From Streptomyces sp. P3 (GTDB lineage: Bacteria; Actinomycetota; Actinomycetes; Streptomycetales; Streptomycetaceae): a stretch of 64,000 bases of DNA. The position numbers and the translations under genes are program-made. A model generated the notes under the pieces. The model worked only from the letters and a program-made list of their open reading frames with translations, was not told the origin of the DNA and made no database searches. The stretch spans positions 6,155,501-6,219,500 of the forward strand of contig JAFEKX020000001.1 of NCBI GenBank assembly GCA_016893485.2, given 5' to 3'. The first letter of the stretch is position 1. Each line of letters starts with the position of its first letter. Positions 27,878 to 37,789 of this stretch are shown here, one piece after another.

Positions 27878-29145
27878 GTGCTGACGTCTGTCTTCATCGC
27901 CGTCGTTTCGCTGGCCTTGTTCTGGATGGCCGCCTTCACCCTGTGGTGGCAGATGCACGCGTGGCGTACGCCCGAAGTGCTCGCCTCCACCCGATTCAGC
28001 AGTCCGGACGGGGACGAGCACGTCTCGTTCTCGTTGCTGCTGCCGGCCCGGCACGAACAGGCCGTGCTCGACCACACCATCCAGCGGCTGCTGGAGTCCA
28101 CGCACACCGACTTCGAGATCATCGTGATCGTGGGGCACGACGACCCCGAGACCGCGGCGGTGGCGAACAGCGCCGCCGAGCGCGACCCGCGCGTCCGCGT
28201 CGTCGTCGACACGCACGAGAAGAAGAACAAACCGAAGGCCATGAACACGGCGCTGCCGCACTGCCGCGGCGATGTCGTCGGGGTCTTCGACGCCGAGGAC
28301 CAGGTCCATCCGGAGCTGCTCGCCCACGTCGACCACGCGTTCCGCACGACGGGGGCGGACGTGGTCCAGGGGGCGTCCAGCTCATCAACTTCCACTCCAG
28401 CTGGTACAGCCTGCGCAACTGCCTGGAGTACTTCTTCTGGTTCAGGTCCCGGCTGCATCTGCACGCGCAGAAGGGGTTCATCCCGCTGGGCGGCAACACC
28501 GTCTTCGTGCGCACCGACACCCTGCGCGAGGCCGACGGCTGGGACCCCAACTGCCTCGCCGAGGACTGCGACTTGGGCGTCCGGCTGTCCAGCGTCGGCA
28601 AGAAGGTCGTCGTCGCCTACGACTCCGACATGGTGACCCGGGAGGAGACCCCCGGCTCGCTGATGTCGTTGCTGAAGCAGCGAACCCGCTGGAACCAGGG
28701 CTTCCTTCAGGTCTACCGCAAGAAGGACTGGCGACAACTCCCAGGATTCGGGCAGCGGTTGCTCGCCCGCTACACGCTGATGACGCCGTTCCTGCAGGCA
28801 TTCTCCGGGGTGATCATCCCGCTGAACGCGGCGGTCGCGCTCTTCCTGGACGTGCCGGTGGGCATCGCGTTCCTCACCTTCCTGCCGCTGGTCACCGCCG
28901 CCGTCACCTTCGTGTTCGAGATCGTCGGCCTGCACGACTTCGGCAAGCAGTACGGACTCCGCGTCCGCGCCGTCCACTACCTGAAGCTCGTCGTGGGCGG
29001 CCCCTTCTACCAGGTGCTGCTCGCCGGCGCCGCGATCCGCGCCGTCTGGCGTGAGCAACGCGGCCGGAACGACTGGGAGTTGACCTCCCACGTCGGCGCG
29101 CACCTCACCGAACCCGCAGTGATCCGAGAGGACGTTCCTGCGTGA
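27878..29145 (+). CDS. Processive family-2 glycosyltransferase, membrane (frameshifted)
   Basis: This membrane GT2 enzyme of about 422 residues has an N-terminal helix, VFIAVVSLALFWMAAFTLWW. The cytoplasmic catalytic domain has FSLLLPARHE, the DxD-like FDAED, the acceptor-base motif AEDCDLGVRL and the QxxRW motif KQRTRWNQG, which together mark cellulose/chitin/hyaluronan-synthase-like processive enzymes. Several C-terminal helices follow. One G is missing near 28378. GTG at 27878 has GGGGGA upstream and is preferred over the ATG at 27857. It overlaps the next gene by GTGA. It probably polymerises a beta-linked glycan; the sugar is unknown. Confidence 0.85.
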
Positions 29146-30790
29146 CTTCCACCCTTCCCGCGGTGACCACCACGGTCCCCGCGCAGCGGCAGCCTGCGCC
29201 TGAAACCGGTTCGGCGGGCCGAACAACGCCCCCTTCACGGCTGCGTTCCTCCCGCCCCGACCTCCTCCTCTGCGGCCTGCTCCTCGCCGCGATCCTCGTC
29301 GTGCAGGGCTGGAACATCGCCGACTACCCGACCCTCAGCGACGACGAGGGCACCTACCTCGCCCAGGCCTGGGCCGTCCAGCAGGGCACCGGACTGGCCC
29401 ACTACACGTACTGGTACGACCACCCGCCCCTCGGCTGGATCCAGATCGCCCTGCTCACCTGGATCCCGGCGCACTTCAGCCCCGACTCGATGACCGTCGG
29501 CACCATGCGCCTCGCGATGCTGGTCATCAGCGCGATCAGCGCGGTCCTCGTCTACGTCCTCGGCCGCCGGCTCTCGCTCCCGCGCTGGGCGGCGGGCCTG
29601 GCCATGCTGCTCTTCGGGCTCTCCCCGCTGTCGGTGATCCTCCAGCGGGAGATCTTCCTCGACAACATCGCTGTGATGTGGATGCTGCTCGCGTTCTGCC
29701 TGGCCGCGTCCCCAAGTCGCCATCTCTGGCACCACTTTCGAGCAGGTCTCGCCGGGGCGGCCTCGGTCCTCACCAAGGAGACGATGCTCGTCGTCCTGCC
29801 CGCGCTGCTGGTCACCATGTGGCGCCACGGACACCGCGACACCCGCAAGTTCGCGCTCACCGGCGCCATCACCGCCTGCGTCCTGATCGGCTTCTCGTAC
29901 CCCCTCTTCGCCCTGCTCAAGGGCGAGTTGGTGCCGGGCAGCGGCCATGTCTCGCTGTGGGACGGCCTCAAGTACCAGATGACCAGACCGGGTTCGGGCT
30001 TCATCCTCGACCAGGCCTCCGGCTCCTACGGCGTCCTCCACTCGTGGCTGTACTACGACCGTGTCCTGCCGCTGGGCGGCCTCGCCGGGGCGGTGCTCCT
30101 GCTGGTCACCTGGCGCTGGTCGGTCACCGCCCGCTCCCTCGCCGGACCGGCGATGACGGTGGCGATCCTCGCCCTGGTCTCGCTGCGGCCCAACGGCTAT
30201 CTGCCCGCGATGTACATCATCGGCGCGCTCCCCTTCCTCGCCCTCGTGCTGGCCGGGGCGCCGCCTCCGTCGCCCACGCGGTGCTGCGCAGATGGCGCGG
30301 AGAAGAGGAGAAGCGGTACGTCACCGGGGGCCGGTACGCGCTCGCCGTGGTCCTGACGATCGCGGCCGGCGTCTATGTCCTACCGAAGTGGTACGACGGC
30401 GATCGCACCGCGATGACCGCCGACGCCAACGCGCCCTACCGGGGTGCCTCGACGTGGCTGTCCACCGAGGTGAAGGACCCGAAGGACACCCGGGTCCTCG
30501 TCGACGACGCGCTCTGGCTGGACCTGGTGCACGCCGGGTACCGGCCCGGACTCGGGGTCATCTGGTTCTACAAGGCCGACCTCGACCCCGCCGTCACCAA
30601 GACGATGCCGCACGGCTGGAAGGACATCGACTACGTGGTGGCCTCCCCGACGGTACGGCGCGACGCGGTCGACCTGCCCAACGTCAAGGCGGCGATCGAG
30701 CACTCCACCCCGGTCGCCACCTTCGGCACCGGCGACGACCGCATCGAGATCCGGCAGATCCAGCCCGAGACCGTGGGAGCCCAGCGATGA
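29142..30790 (+). CDS. GT39-like integral membrane glycosyltransferase (frameshifted)
   Basis: This protein of about 549 residues resembles dolichyl-phosphate-mannose mannosyltransferases/ArnT. The catalytic acidic loop after helix 1 reads LSDDEGTYLAQAW, and roughly ten membrane helices follow. The last 170 residues form an outside domain. The frame breaks near 30263 (between LVLAGA and SVAHAVLRR) by loss of one base. It uses a polyprenyl-phosphate sugar, which the next gene can supply. It overlaps both neighbours by four bases (GTGA in front, ATGA behind), so the genes are strictly coupled. Confidence 0.84.
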
Positions 30791-31978
30791 GCCAAGAGTT
30801 CACAGTCCCGGGGAGTTGGGCGATCCGGCCGTACGCGGAGCGGAGCTCGCCGAGCCCGGCGCTGTCACCATCGTCGTACCGACCTTCAACGAGTCGGCGA
30901 ACGTACGGGAGTTGCTGCACCGGATCACCGAATCGGTGCCCGCCCGTCTGCCCTGCGAGGTCGTCTTCGTGGACGACTCCACCGACGACACCCCGAGGTG
31001 ATCTCCGAGGCGGCGCAGGACTGCCCGTTCCCGGTGACCGTGCTGCACCGGGAGGAGGCGGTCGGCGGGCTCGGGGGCGCGGTCGTCGAGGGCATCAAGG
31101 CGGCGACGTCCGACTGGGTCGTCGTCATGGACGGCGATCTCCAGCATCCGCCGTCCCTGGTACCGGAGTTGGTTGGCACCGGCGAGCGCGCGAACGCCGG
31201 ACTCGTCGTCGCCTCCCGGTACATCAAGGGCGGCAGCCGCGAGGGACTCGCGGGCGGCTACCGCATCGCCGTGTCCCGCGGGGCGACGTGGCTGACCAAG
31301 ACGCTCTTCCCGCGCAGACTCCGCGGCATCAGCGACCCGATGAGCGGCTTCTTCGCGATCCGGCGCAGTGCGGTGACGGCGGAGGCGCTCAAGCCGCTCG
31401 GCTACAAGATCCTGCTCGAACTCGCCGTACGCAGCCGTCCGCGCGAGGTCACCGAGGTGCCGTTCGTCTTCCAGGACCGGTTCGCCGGGGAGTCCAAGTC
31501 GACGGCGCAGGAGGGCTTTCGCTTCCTGCGCCACCTGCTCGGGCTGCGCACCGCGTCGCCGGTCGCGCGCATGGTGGTCTTCGGTCTGATCGGCGCCACC
31601 GGTTTCGTGCCGAACCTGGTCGGCCTGTGGGCGCTCACCAGGACGGGCCTGCACTACGTCCCGGCCGAGATCCTCGCCAACCAGCTCGGCGTGGCCTGGA
31701 ACTTCCTGCTGATCGAGCACCTGCTCTTCCGCGACCGGCGCAGGCACCGCAGCTGGTGGGACCGGACGGGCCGGTTCGCGCTGCTCGCCAACGCCGACCT
31801 GGTGCTGCGGATCCCGCTGATCGCCCTGTTCGTCCACAAGTTCGGCATGGGCGCGGTACCGGCGACCGCGCTCGCGCTGGTCCTGACGTTCGTCCTGCGC
31901 TTCGTCGGAACCGAGGCCCTGGTCTACCTCCCGCGCCGGGGACGTGAGAGCCGTACAGCACCGAGGAGAGCCGCGTGA
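30787..31978 (+). CDS. Polyprenyl-phosphate glycosyltransferase (GT2) fused to GtrA-like domain (frameshifted)
   Basis: The first 230 residues are a DPM-synthase-like GT2: TIVVPTFNESANV, VVFVDDSTDD and VVMDGDLQHPP carry the nucleotide-sugar motifs. The last 130 residues contain four membrane helices of the GtrA/DPMS type (VVFGLIGATGFVPNLVGLWA onward). It should transfer a sugar from a nucleotide donor to polyprenyl phosphate and aid flipping. Frame breaks lie near 30812 and 30995, both consistent with one lost base. The ATG at 30787 overlaps the upstream stop; its own TGA overlaps the oxidase GTG. It probably feeds the GT39-like enzyme. Confidence 0.86.
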
Positions 31979-34409
31979 ACAAGCACCGCAGACGAACCGC
32001 GTTCCTCGGAGTGGGAACGCTGACCGCCGGACTGTTGCTCACCTCGCCGCAGTCCGCTGAGGCCGCGAACCTCGTCCTCAACCCGGGCGTCGAGACGGCG
32101 GGCGGTGACGGGATGCCGTACTGCTGGGAGAAGTCCGGCTGGGGCGACAACGACTTCGACTTCACGACGACTTCGGACGCGCACTCCGGTTCGAAGGCCA
32201 TGAAGGTCACCGTGACGCGACGGGTGGACGGCGACCGCAAGGCGCTGATCACCGAGTCCACGGGATGCGCGCCGGTGGTGACGGCGGGCAGGCAGTACGA
32301 CCTCGGGCTCTGGTACAAGACGACGACGCCGGACGCGAACATCACGCTGTTCCGGCACGACGCGACGTCCGGGTGGCAGTACTGGACCGACCTCAAGACG
32401 CTGGAGATGCAGGGCGGTTGGACCCAGGCCACGGTCCGCACCCCCGAGGTCCCGGCCGGTACCGACCGCATCACCTGGGGTGTCTCGGTCTACGGCACCG
32501 GGTCCGCGACCACCGACGACTACACGATGGACCAGGTCCCGGACACGCTCCCGCCCGCGACCTGCACGGCGACCGCCGAGGAGTGCGCGAACGGCCGTTG
32601 GGACGTGCTTCCGACCCAGAACCCGGTGCGCTCGATGCACTCCGTCGTCCTCAACAACGGCAAGGTGCTGCTGATCGCGGGCTCCGGGAACAGCGAGGAG
32701 CAGTTCGACGCGGGCACGTTCACGAGCGCGGTGTACGACCCGGTCGCCGGGACGTACAAGGTGATCCCGACGCCGAAGGACATGTTCTGCTCGGGGCACA
32801 TCCAGCTGCAGGACGGCCGGGTGCTGGTGCTGAGCGGCAACAAGGCCTTCCCGGTCGCGGGCGGGCACGGGTACGAGGGGTACAAGGACTCGTACATCTT
32901 CGATCCGAAGACGGAGACGTACAGCAAGACGAACGACCTCAACGACGGCCACTGGTACCCGTCGGCGACCGAGCTCGGCAACGGTGACGTCATCTCCTTC
33001 GGCGGGCTGCGCGAGGACTCGACGGGGTCGGTGACCGCCGAGTACTGGTCGGACGCCCAGCAGAAGTGGCTGCCGTTGTCGCAGGTCAACCAGACCTGGT
33101 CGTACTGGGGCTGTACCCGTCGATGGTCCTGATGCAGGACGGCCGGCTCTTCTACACGGGCAGCCACGTCTTCGGGAACAACATCCCGGGCACGGGCAGC
33201 GCGATCTACGACTACGGCGCGAACACGATCACCTCGGTCCCGGGGCTCCAGAACAAGGACCAACGCGACCAGTCCGCAAGCGTGTTGCTGCCTCCCGCGC
33301 AGGACCAGAAGGTCCTCACCATCGGCGGCGGCAACATCGACTCCAACCCGGACGCGAACCGGCTGACCGACATCATCGACCTCAAGGAAGCCAACCCGAC
33401 GTACACGGTGGGCCCTCAAATCCCGCAGGGGACGGTCGACTTGGGGAACGGTCCGGTGGCCGAGACCGGCAGCCAGGGCAAGATGTACGTGTCCGCCGTA
33501 GTGCTGCCGGACGGCACGGTGCTGGAGACGGGCGGCGGGCTGCACAACCGCGCGAACCCCGTCCACGAGGCGTCGATCTTCGACCCGGCGACCACGACGT
33601 TCGACCCGGTGGCCGCCGACCCGGAGGCACGCGGGTACCACTCGTCGTCGTTCCTGCTGCCGGACGGCCGGGTGATGTCGACCGGTGACAACCCGGGCAA
33701 CGGCACCTGGAACCACAACGTGTCGATCTACACCCCGCCCTATCTCCTCAAGGGCACGCGCCCGACGATCACTTCGGTCATCGACACCGAGTGGGAGTAC
33801 GGCGACACCCAGACCATCACCGTCGACCGGCCCATCGCCAAGGCCGAGTTGATCCGCCCGGCGGCGGTCACGCACTCCTCGGACCCGAACCAGCGGTTCG
33901 TGGACCTGCCCCTGTCGGTGCACGGAAACACCGTCGACCTGAACGTGACGAGCAACCCCGACCTGGCGCCGCCCGGCTGGTACATGCTCTTCGCGGTCGA
34001 CGCCAACGGTGTCCCGTCGGTGGCCAAGTGGGTCCATCTGCAAGGCCCTTCGGCCCTCACCACGGACACCGCCTCGGCTCACGTCCACTCCTTCGCGGAC
34101 TCCCTGGAGGGCAAGGTCACCAAGCCCGGCAAGAAGCGCACCTCCCAGCCGGTCAGCCCGACCATCTCCGGCTGCGACCGCCACTACGGCACGATCAACG
34201 TCTGCGTCCCCACGGTCTTCCCGGCCGAGGTCAAGAAGTCGACCGCGGCCCGCTGCGCCTGGCTCCAGCAGAATTCCTACGGCCGCCTGAAGGTCAACGG
34301 CAAGGACGACCCGCTCGGCCTCGACCCGAACAAGGACGGGGTCGCGTGCGGGAAGGGTGACGTGAAGACCGTGAAGCCGGTCAGGACCGTGAAGGCGGCC
34401 GAGAAGTAG
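31975..34409 (+). CDS. Secreted copper radical oxidase (galactose/glyoxal oxidase-like) with C-terminal Excalibur-like domain (frameshifted)
   Basis: This exported protein of about 811 residues has a signal peptide (cleavage near AEA-AN), a beta-sandwich carbohydrate-binding-like domain (about 31-185) and a kelch propeller. Copper-radical residues are recognisable: Cys272 in MFCSGH and Tyr328 in HWYPSATEL for the Cys-Tyr cofactor, Tyr555/His556 in RGYHSSSFLLPDGR, and His688 in AKWVHLQ. After the propeller a tail has paired cysteines and DPNKDGVACG, like the calcium-binding Excalibur motif. The frame breaks near 33110 in GGGG. It oxidises an alcohol or aldehyde, releasing hydrogen peroxide. 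It is the last gene of the glycosyltransferase operon. Confidence 0.85.
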
Positions 34410-34439
34410 GCCTGGTCCAGCGGCGGTTGGAGCACGGGC

Positions 34440-35080
34440 TCAGTCGGAGAGCCCGTGCTCCAGCACGTCCATCGCCCGCTCCACCAGATCCGAGAACTCC
34501 CCCGGTGGCCGTTCTCCGCCCAGTACAGGGACGCCTCCATCAGGCCGGCGACGATGGACATGGCGTGGACCCGGACCTCCAGGCTCTCCCGGTCCCGGCC
34601 GGTGCGGTCGGCGATGGCCTGACAGAGCATGGTGCCGGTGACCGACATGCTCTCCATCATCCGGGCGCGCACCGCCGGGACCTGGACCATCAGATGGGAG
34701 CGCAGGCGGGAGATCTCCTGGTCCTCCTTGAGGCCGAACTGGATGGCCTTGCGCATCACGAACCGGAGGGTGACCATCCAGGGTTCGTCGGCGGGCCGGG
34801 CCCGCAGCTCCTCCATGATGATCGGGTCGAACTCGTCCGTGATGACGATGTCTTCCTTGGTGGGGAAGTAGCGGAAGACCGTCGACGGCGACACCTCGGC
34901 GCGCTCGGCGATCTGCTCGATCGTCGTCGCGTCGTACCCCTGTTCCTTGACCAGCGTGTACGTCGCGGTGCGGATCGCCTCGCGGGTCTTGATCTTCTTT
35001 CGCTCGCGGAGGCCCAGTTGAGGGCGTTCGGCGGGGCTGAAGGGGAGGGTGCGGCCGTCATGCTGCTCATTGTCCGGCAT
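34440..35080 (-). CDS. TetR-family repressor (frameshifted at C-terminus)
   Basis: The N-terminal helix-turn-helix is clear: TREAIRTATYTLVKEQGYDATTIEQIAERAEVSPSTVFRYF is seen in pieces around residues 33-72. The rest is an alpha-helical ligand-binding domain. One base is lost near 34500; after repair the protein ends LEHGLSD at 34440, about 213 residues. Its ATG at 35080 lies 14 bp inside the end of the exporter gene, so the two are co-transcribed with the exporter first. It is likely the local repressor of that exporter. Confidence 0.88.
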
Positions 35081-36647
35081 CCGCCAGAGCGATGGCCACG
35101 GCTGTGGACGGGTCCTCGTCCGCCTCTTCCTGCCTGCCGGGCGCGGCCGGGGTGTTCGGCAGGAAGGCCGCCGACAGCAGGGTGGTGACGAGGGCCGCGA
35201 CACCGCAGACCAGCAGGACCAGGCCCATGCCGTGGACGTAGGCGCTGTTCGCGGAGGCCACGAGGTCGGCCGAGCCCGCCTTCTGGGCGACCATGTGGGC
35301 CGCTACGACGGACTCCCCGGCCGTGTCGGCCGCCTTCGCGGGCAGGCCGGTGACGTCGAGGCGGTCCCGGAAGGTGCTCGCCAGCAGGCTGCCGAGGAGG
35401 GCGATGCCGATCGCGGCGCCGACCTGGCGCATGGTCATCAGGAGTCCGGCGCCGCTGCCGGCCCGGTCGCGGGGCAGTGCGCCCAGCGCGCCGTCCATCG
35501 CGGGGACGATCGAGAAGCCGAAGCCGAACCCGGTGATGGACAGCCACAGCGCGGTGAAGCCGTAGCCGGAGTCCACCGTCGTACGGCTGCCGAGCAGGGC
35601 GGCGAAGGCCAGCACCACCAGGCCGGCGCAGACCACGGCACGTGAGCCGAACTTGTCGACCAGCGGCTGTGCGGCCCGGGCCGCGACGATCAATCCGCCC
35701 ATCATCGGCAGCAGCCGGACGCCGGTGCCGAGCGCGTCATGGCCGAGGACCGCCTGTAGGTACTGCGGAAGCACGAACAGCAGGCCGGACAGTACGAACA
35801 TCACCAGGGTCGCCGCGATCGAGCTGAACAGGAAGCCGCGGTGGCCGAGCAGGGTCATGTCGAGCATGGGGCGCTCCATGCGCCGCTCGCGCAGCACCAG
35901 CGCGGCGATGAGGATCGCGGCTCCGACGAGCATGCCCACGATCAGCGGGTCTCCCCAGCCGCGGCCGGGCGCCTCGATGATCGCGTAGATGAGGGCGCCG
36001 AGGCCGGCCGCCGTGAACGCGGTGGAGAGGGTGTCGACCCTCGGCGAGGCGGGGTCCTTGGTCTCGGGGAGCAGGAAGACGCAGGCCGCTATGCCGATCG
36101 CGGCCATCGGGATGTTGACCAGGAAGACCGAGCCCCACCAGAAGTGGTTGAGCAGCCAGCCGCCGATGATCGGGCCGAGCGGCAGCCCGAGCGAGGAGGC
36201 CGCGGAGATGATGCCGACGGCCTTGGTGCGCTCGTCGGGGCCGAACAGCGAGGGCAGCACGGACAGGGCGAGCGGGGTGACCAGGGCCGCGCCGACGCCC
36301 ATCACCGTGCGGGCCGCGATGACCCAGGTGACATCGCCGGCGAGGGCGCCCGCCAGGGAACCGGCGAGGAAGATGCCGAGGCCCGTGATCAGCATGCGGC
36401 GTCGGCCGAAGCGGTCGCCGAGCAGTCCCGCCGGGAGCATGAGCGCCGCGAAGACGATCACGTACGCGTCGGCCATCCACTGCTGCTGGCCGGTGGTGGC
36501 GCCGAGTTCGCCGGCCATGGTCGGCAGGGCGACGTTGAGGATCGTGGTGTCGAAGCCGAGTGTGAGCATGCTCGCGACCAGGGCCCCGAGGGCCCACCAG
36601 CGGCGCGGGTCGCGTCGCACGTCGGAGGAGCTAGTGACAGTAGCCAT
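35067..36647 (-). CDS. MFS drug exporter, DHA2/EmrB-QacA type (14 TM)
   Basis: This intact 526-residue transporter carries motif A (GDRFGRRRM between helices 2 and 3), motif D1 (FDTTILNVALPTM in helix 1) and motif C (GLPLGPIIGGWL in helix 5) of proton-driven drug antiporters with 14 helices. It is followed by, and overlaps, a TetR gene, a usual arrangement for self-regulated efflux. No ribosome-binding site precedes the ATG; a promoter ends just upstream, suggesting a leaderless transcript. Confidence 0.93.
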   Translation of the reverse strand: MATVTSSSDVRRDPRRWWALGALVASMLTLGFDTTILNVALPTMAGELGATTGQQQWMADAYVIVFAALMLPAGLLGDRFGRRRMLITGLGIFLAGSLAGALAGDVTWVIAARTVMGVGAALVTPLALSVLPSLFGPDERTKAVGIISAASSLGLPLGPIIGGWLLNHFWWGSVFLVNIPMAAIGIAACVFLLPETKDPASPRVDTLSTAFTAAGLGALIYAIIEAPGRGWGDPLIVGMLVGAAILIAALVLRERRMERPMLDMTLLGHRGFLFSSIAATLVMFVLSGLLFVLPQYLQAVLGHDALGTGVRLLPMMGGLIVAARAAQPLVDKFGSRAVVCAGLVVLAFAALLGSRTTVDSGYGFTALWLSITGFGFGFSIVPAMDGALGALPRDRAGSGAGLLMTMRQVGAAIGIALLGSLLASTFRDRLDVTGLPAKAADTAGESVVAAHMVAQKAGSADLVASANSAYVHGMGLVLLVCGVAALVTTLLSAAFLPNTPAAPGRQEEADEDPSTAVAIALADAGQ

Positions 36648-36653
36648 GAAATG

Positions 36654-36684
36654 AGAGTAGCTGTCAAAAGGTGGCCCATGTCAA
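36654..36684 (-). promoter_or_regulatory. Probable leaderless promoter of the MFS gene with duplicated TTGACA
   Basis: On the minus strand TTGACA occurs at 36684-36679 and again at 36667-36662, with TACTCT at 36659-36654. The outer TTGACA has a 19-bp spacer to this -10. Transcription would start about at the ATG (36647). The repeated TTGACA may also be part of the TetR operator. Confidence 0.5.
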
Positions 36685-36760
36685 CAGGGATCGACTGTCA
36701 GTACATGAGAAATGGCCACGGCTCGAAAGCCGTGGCCATGAACGAGAGGTGTCTCGGGCG

Positions 36761-37473
36761 CTACCCGTGCTGGTACGCCACCAGGGAGATCCCGACGTAG
36801 TGCACGAGGAAGGCCGCCACCGTCAGGGAGTGGAAGACCTCGTGGAAACCGAACCAGCGCGGTGACGGGTTCGGGCGCTTGAGGCCGTAGATCACGCCGC
36901 CCGCGCTGTAGAGCAGTCCGCCGACGACCACCAGGACCAGGACGGCGATGCCGCCCGTGCGCATGAAGTCCGGCAGGAAGAAGACGGCCGCCCAGCCCAT
37001 CGCGATGTAGCAGGGCGTGTAGAGCCAGCGCGGCGCGCCGACCCAGAAGACGCGGAAGGCGATGCCGGCCGCCGCCGCCCCCAGATGCTCCACAGCAGCC
37101 ACTCGCCCTTGGCGCCCGGCAGCAGCAGCATCGTCAGGGGCGTGTAGGTGCCCGCGATGATCAGGAAGATGTTGGCGTGGTCGAGTCTGCGCAGGACGCC
37201 GTCCATGCGCGGGCTCCAGTCGCCCCGGTGGTACAGGGCGCTGACGCCGAAGAGCAGACATGCCGTCAGGGCGAAGATCCCGCAGGCGATACGCGCCCGG
37301 GGCGTGTCGGCGAGAGCGGTGAGCGCCAGGCCGGAGACGAGAGCGGCCGGGAACATGCCGAGGTGGAGCCAGCCGCGCAGCTTCGGCTTGACATGGTCGG
37401 GGAGGGAGAGCGCGGAGGGACCGTGGCCGTCTGCCGGCGTGTCCGTGGGCGTGTCGGGGACGGACGCAGTCAT
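36761..37473 (-). CDS. Hemolysin III / PAQR-family membrane protein (frameshifted)
   Basis: This seven-helix integral membrane protein has the family signatures VSALYHRGDWSP, LRRLDHANIFLIIAGTYTP and, near the C-terminus, GFHEVFHSLTVAAFLVHYV, where the histidines are probable metal ligands. One base is missing near 37080, between LLWSIWG and GIAFRVFWVGAP. Rebuilt length is about 237. Members are distant relatives of adiponectin receptors with suspected lipid-hydrolase activity; the role in Streptomyces is unknown. A perfect palindrome lies just upstream of the start. Confidence 0.86.
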
Positions 37474-37488
37474 GCGCTGAATCGTACC

Positions 37489-37500
37489 TACGGAACCGTA
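37489..37500. promoter_or_regulatory. Perfect palindrome upstream of hemolysin-III gene
   Basis: TACGGAACCGTA is a perfect 12-bp palindrome, extended by imperfect AC/AG flanks to 18 bp. It lies 16 bp upstream of the start codon and has the look of a TetR-type operator. The rest of the 316-bp region to pckG holds its promoter; I see no gene in it. Confidence 0.55.
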
Positions 37501-37789
37501 AGTTACCTATCAGTCCGGCGAGATGGGGGCCAGAAGTGGCCACTCTCTCATGCGTACCCGACCCCGGGTACCCGGGGTGAATCGATGGTGACGGACGGAA
37601 AACATCTCGATACGTGGCGATCCTCACGTCGCTCGTCTGTGAGGCCCTCTGGACATATGGGCGGACGCGTCGGATGATCAAATGAGTGCGGTCGGCACCG
37701 GATGAGCGCCAAGATCGACCATCGTGAAGCATCCGGGTCGCGGCCCCCACGGGGCAACAAGGACAAAATCCCTCATCATAGGAGCAATC

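Noticed and set aside
27878-36647. Secondary-metabolite gene cluster with export pump
   Set aside because: No polyketide, peptide or terpene synthase or tailoring set is present. The glycosyltransferases are membrane glycan types and the exporter/TetR pair is on the opposite strand.
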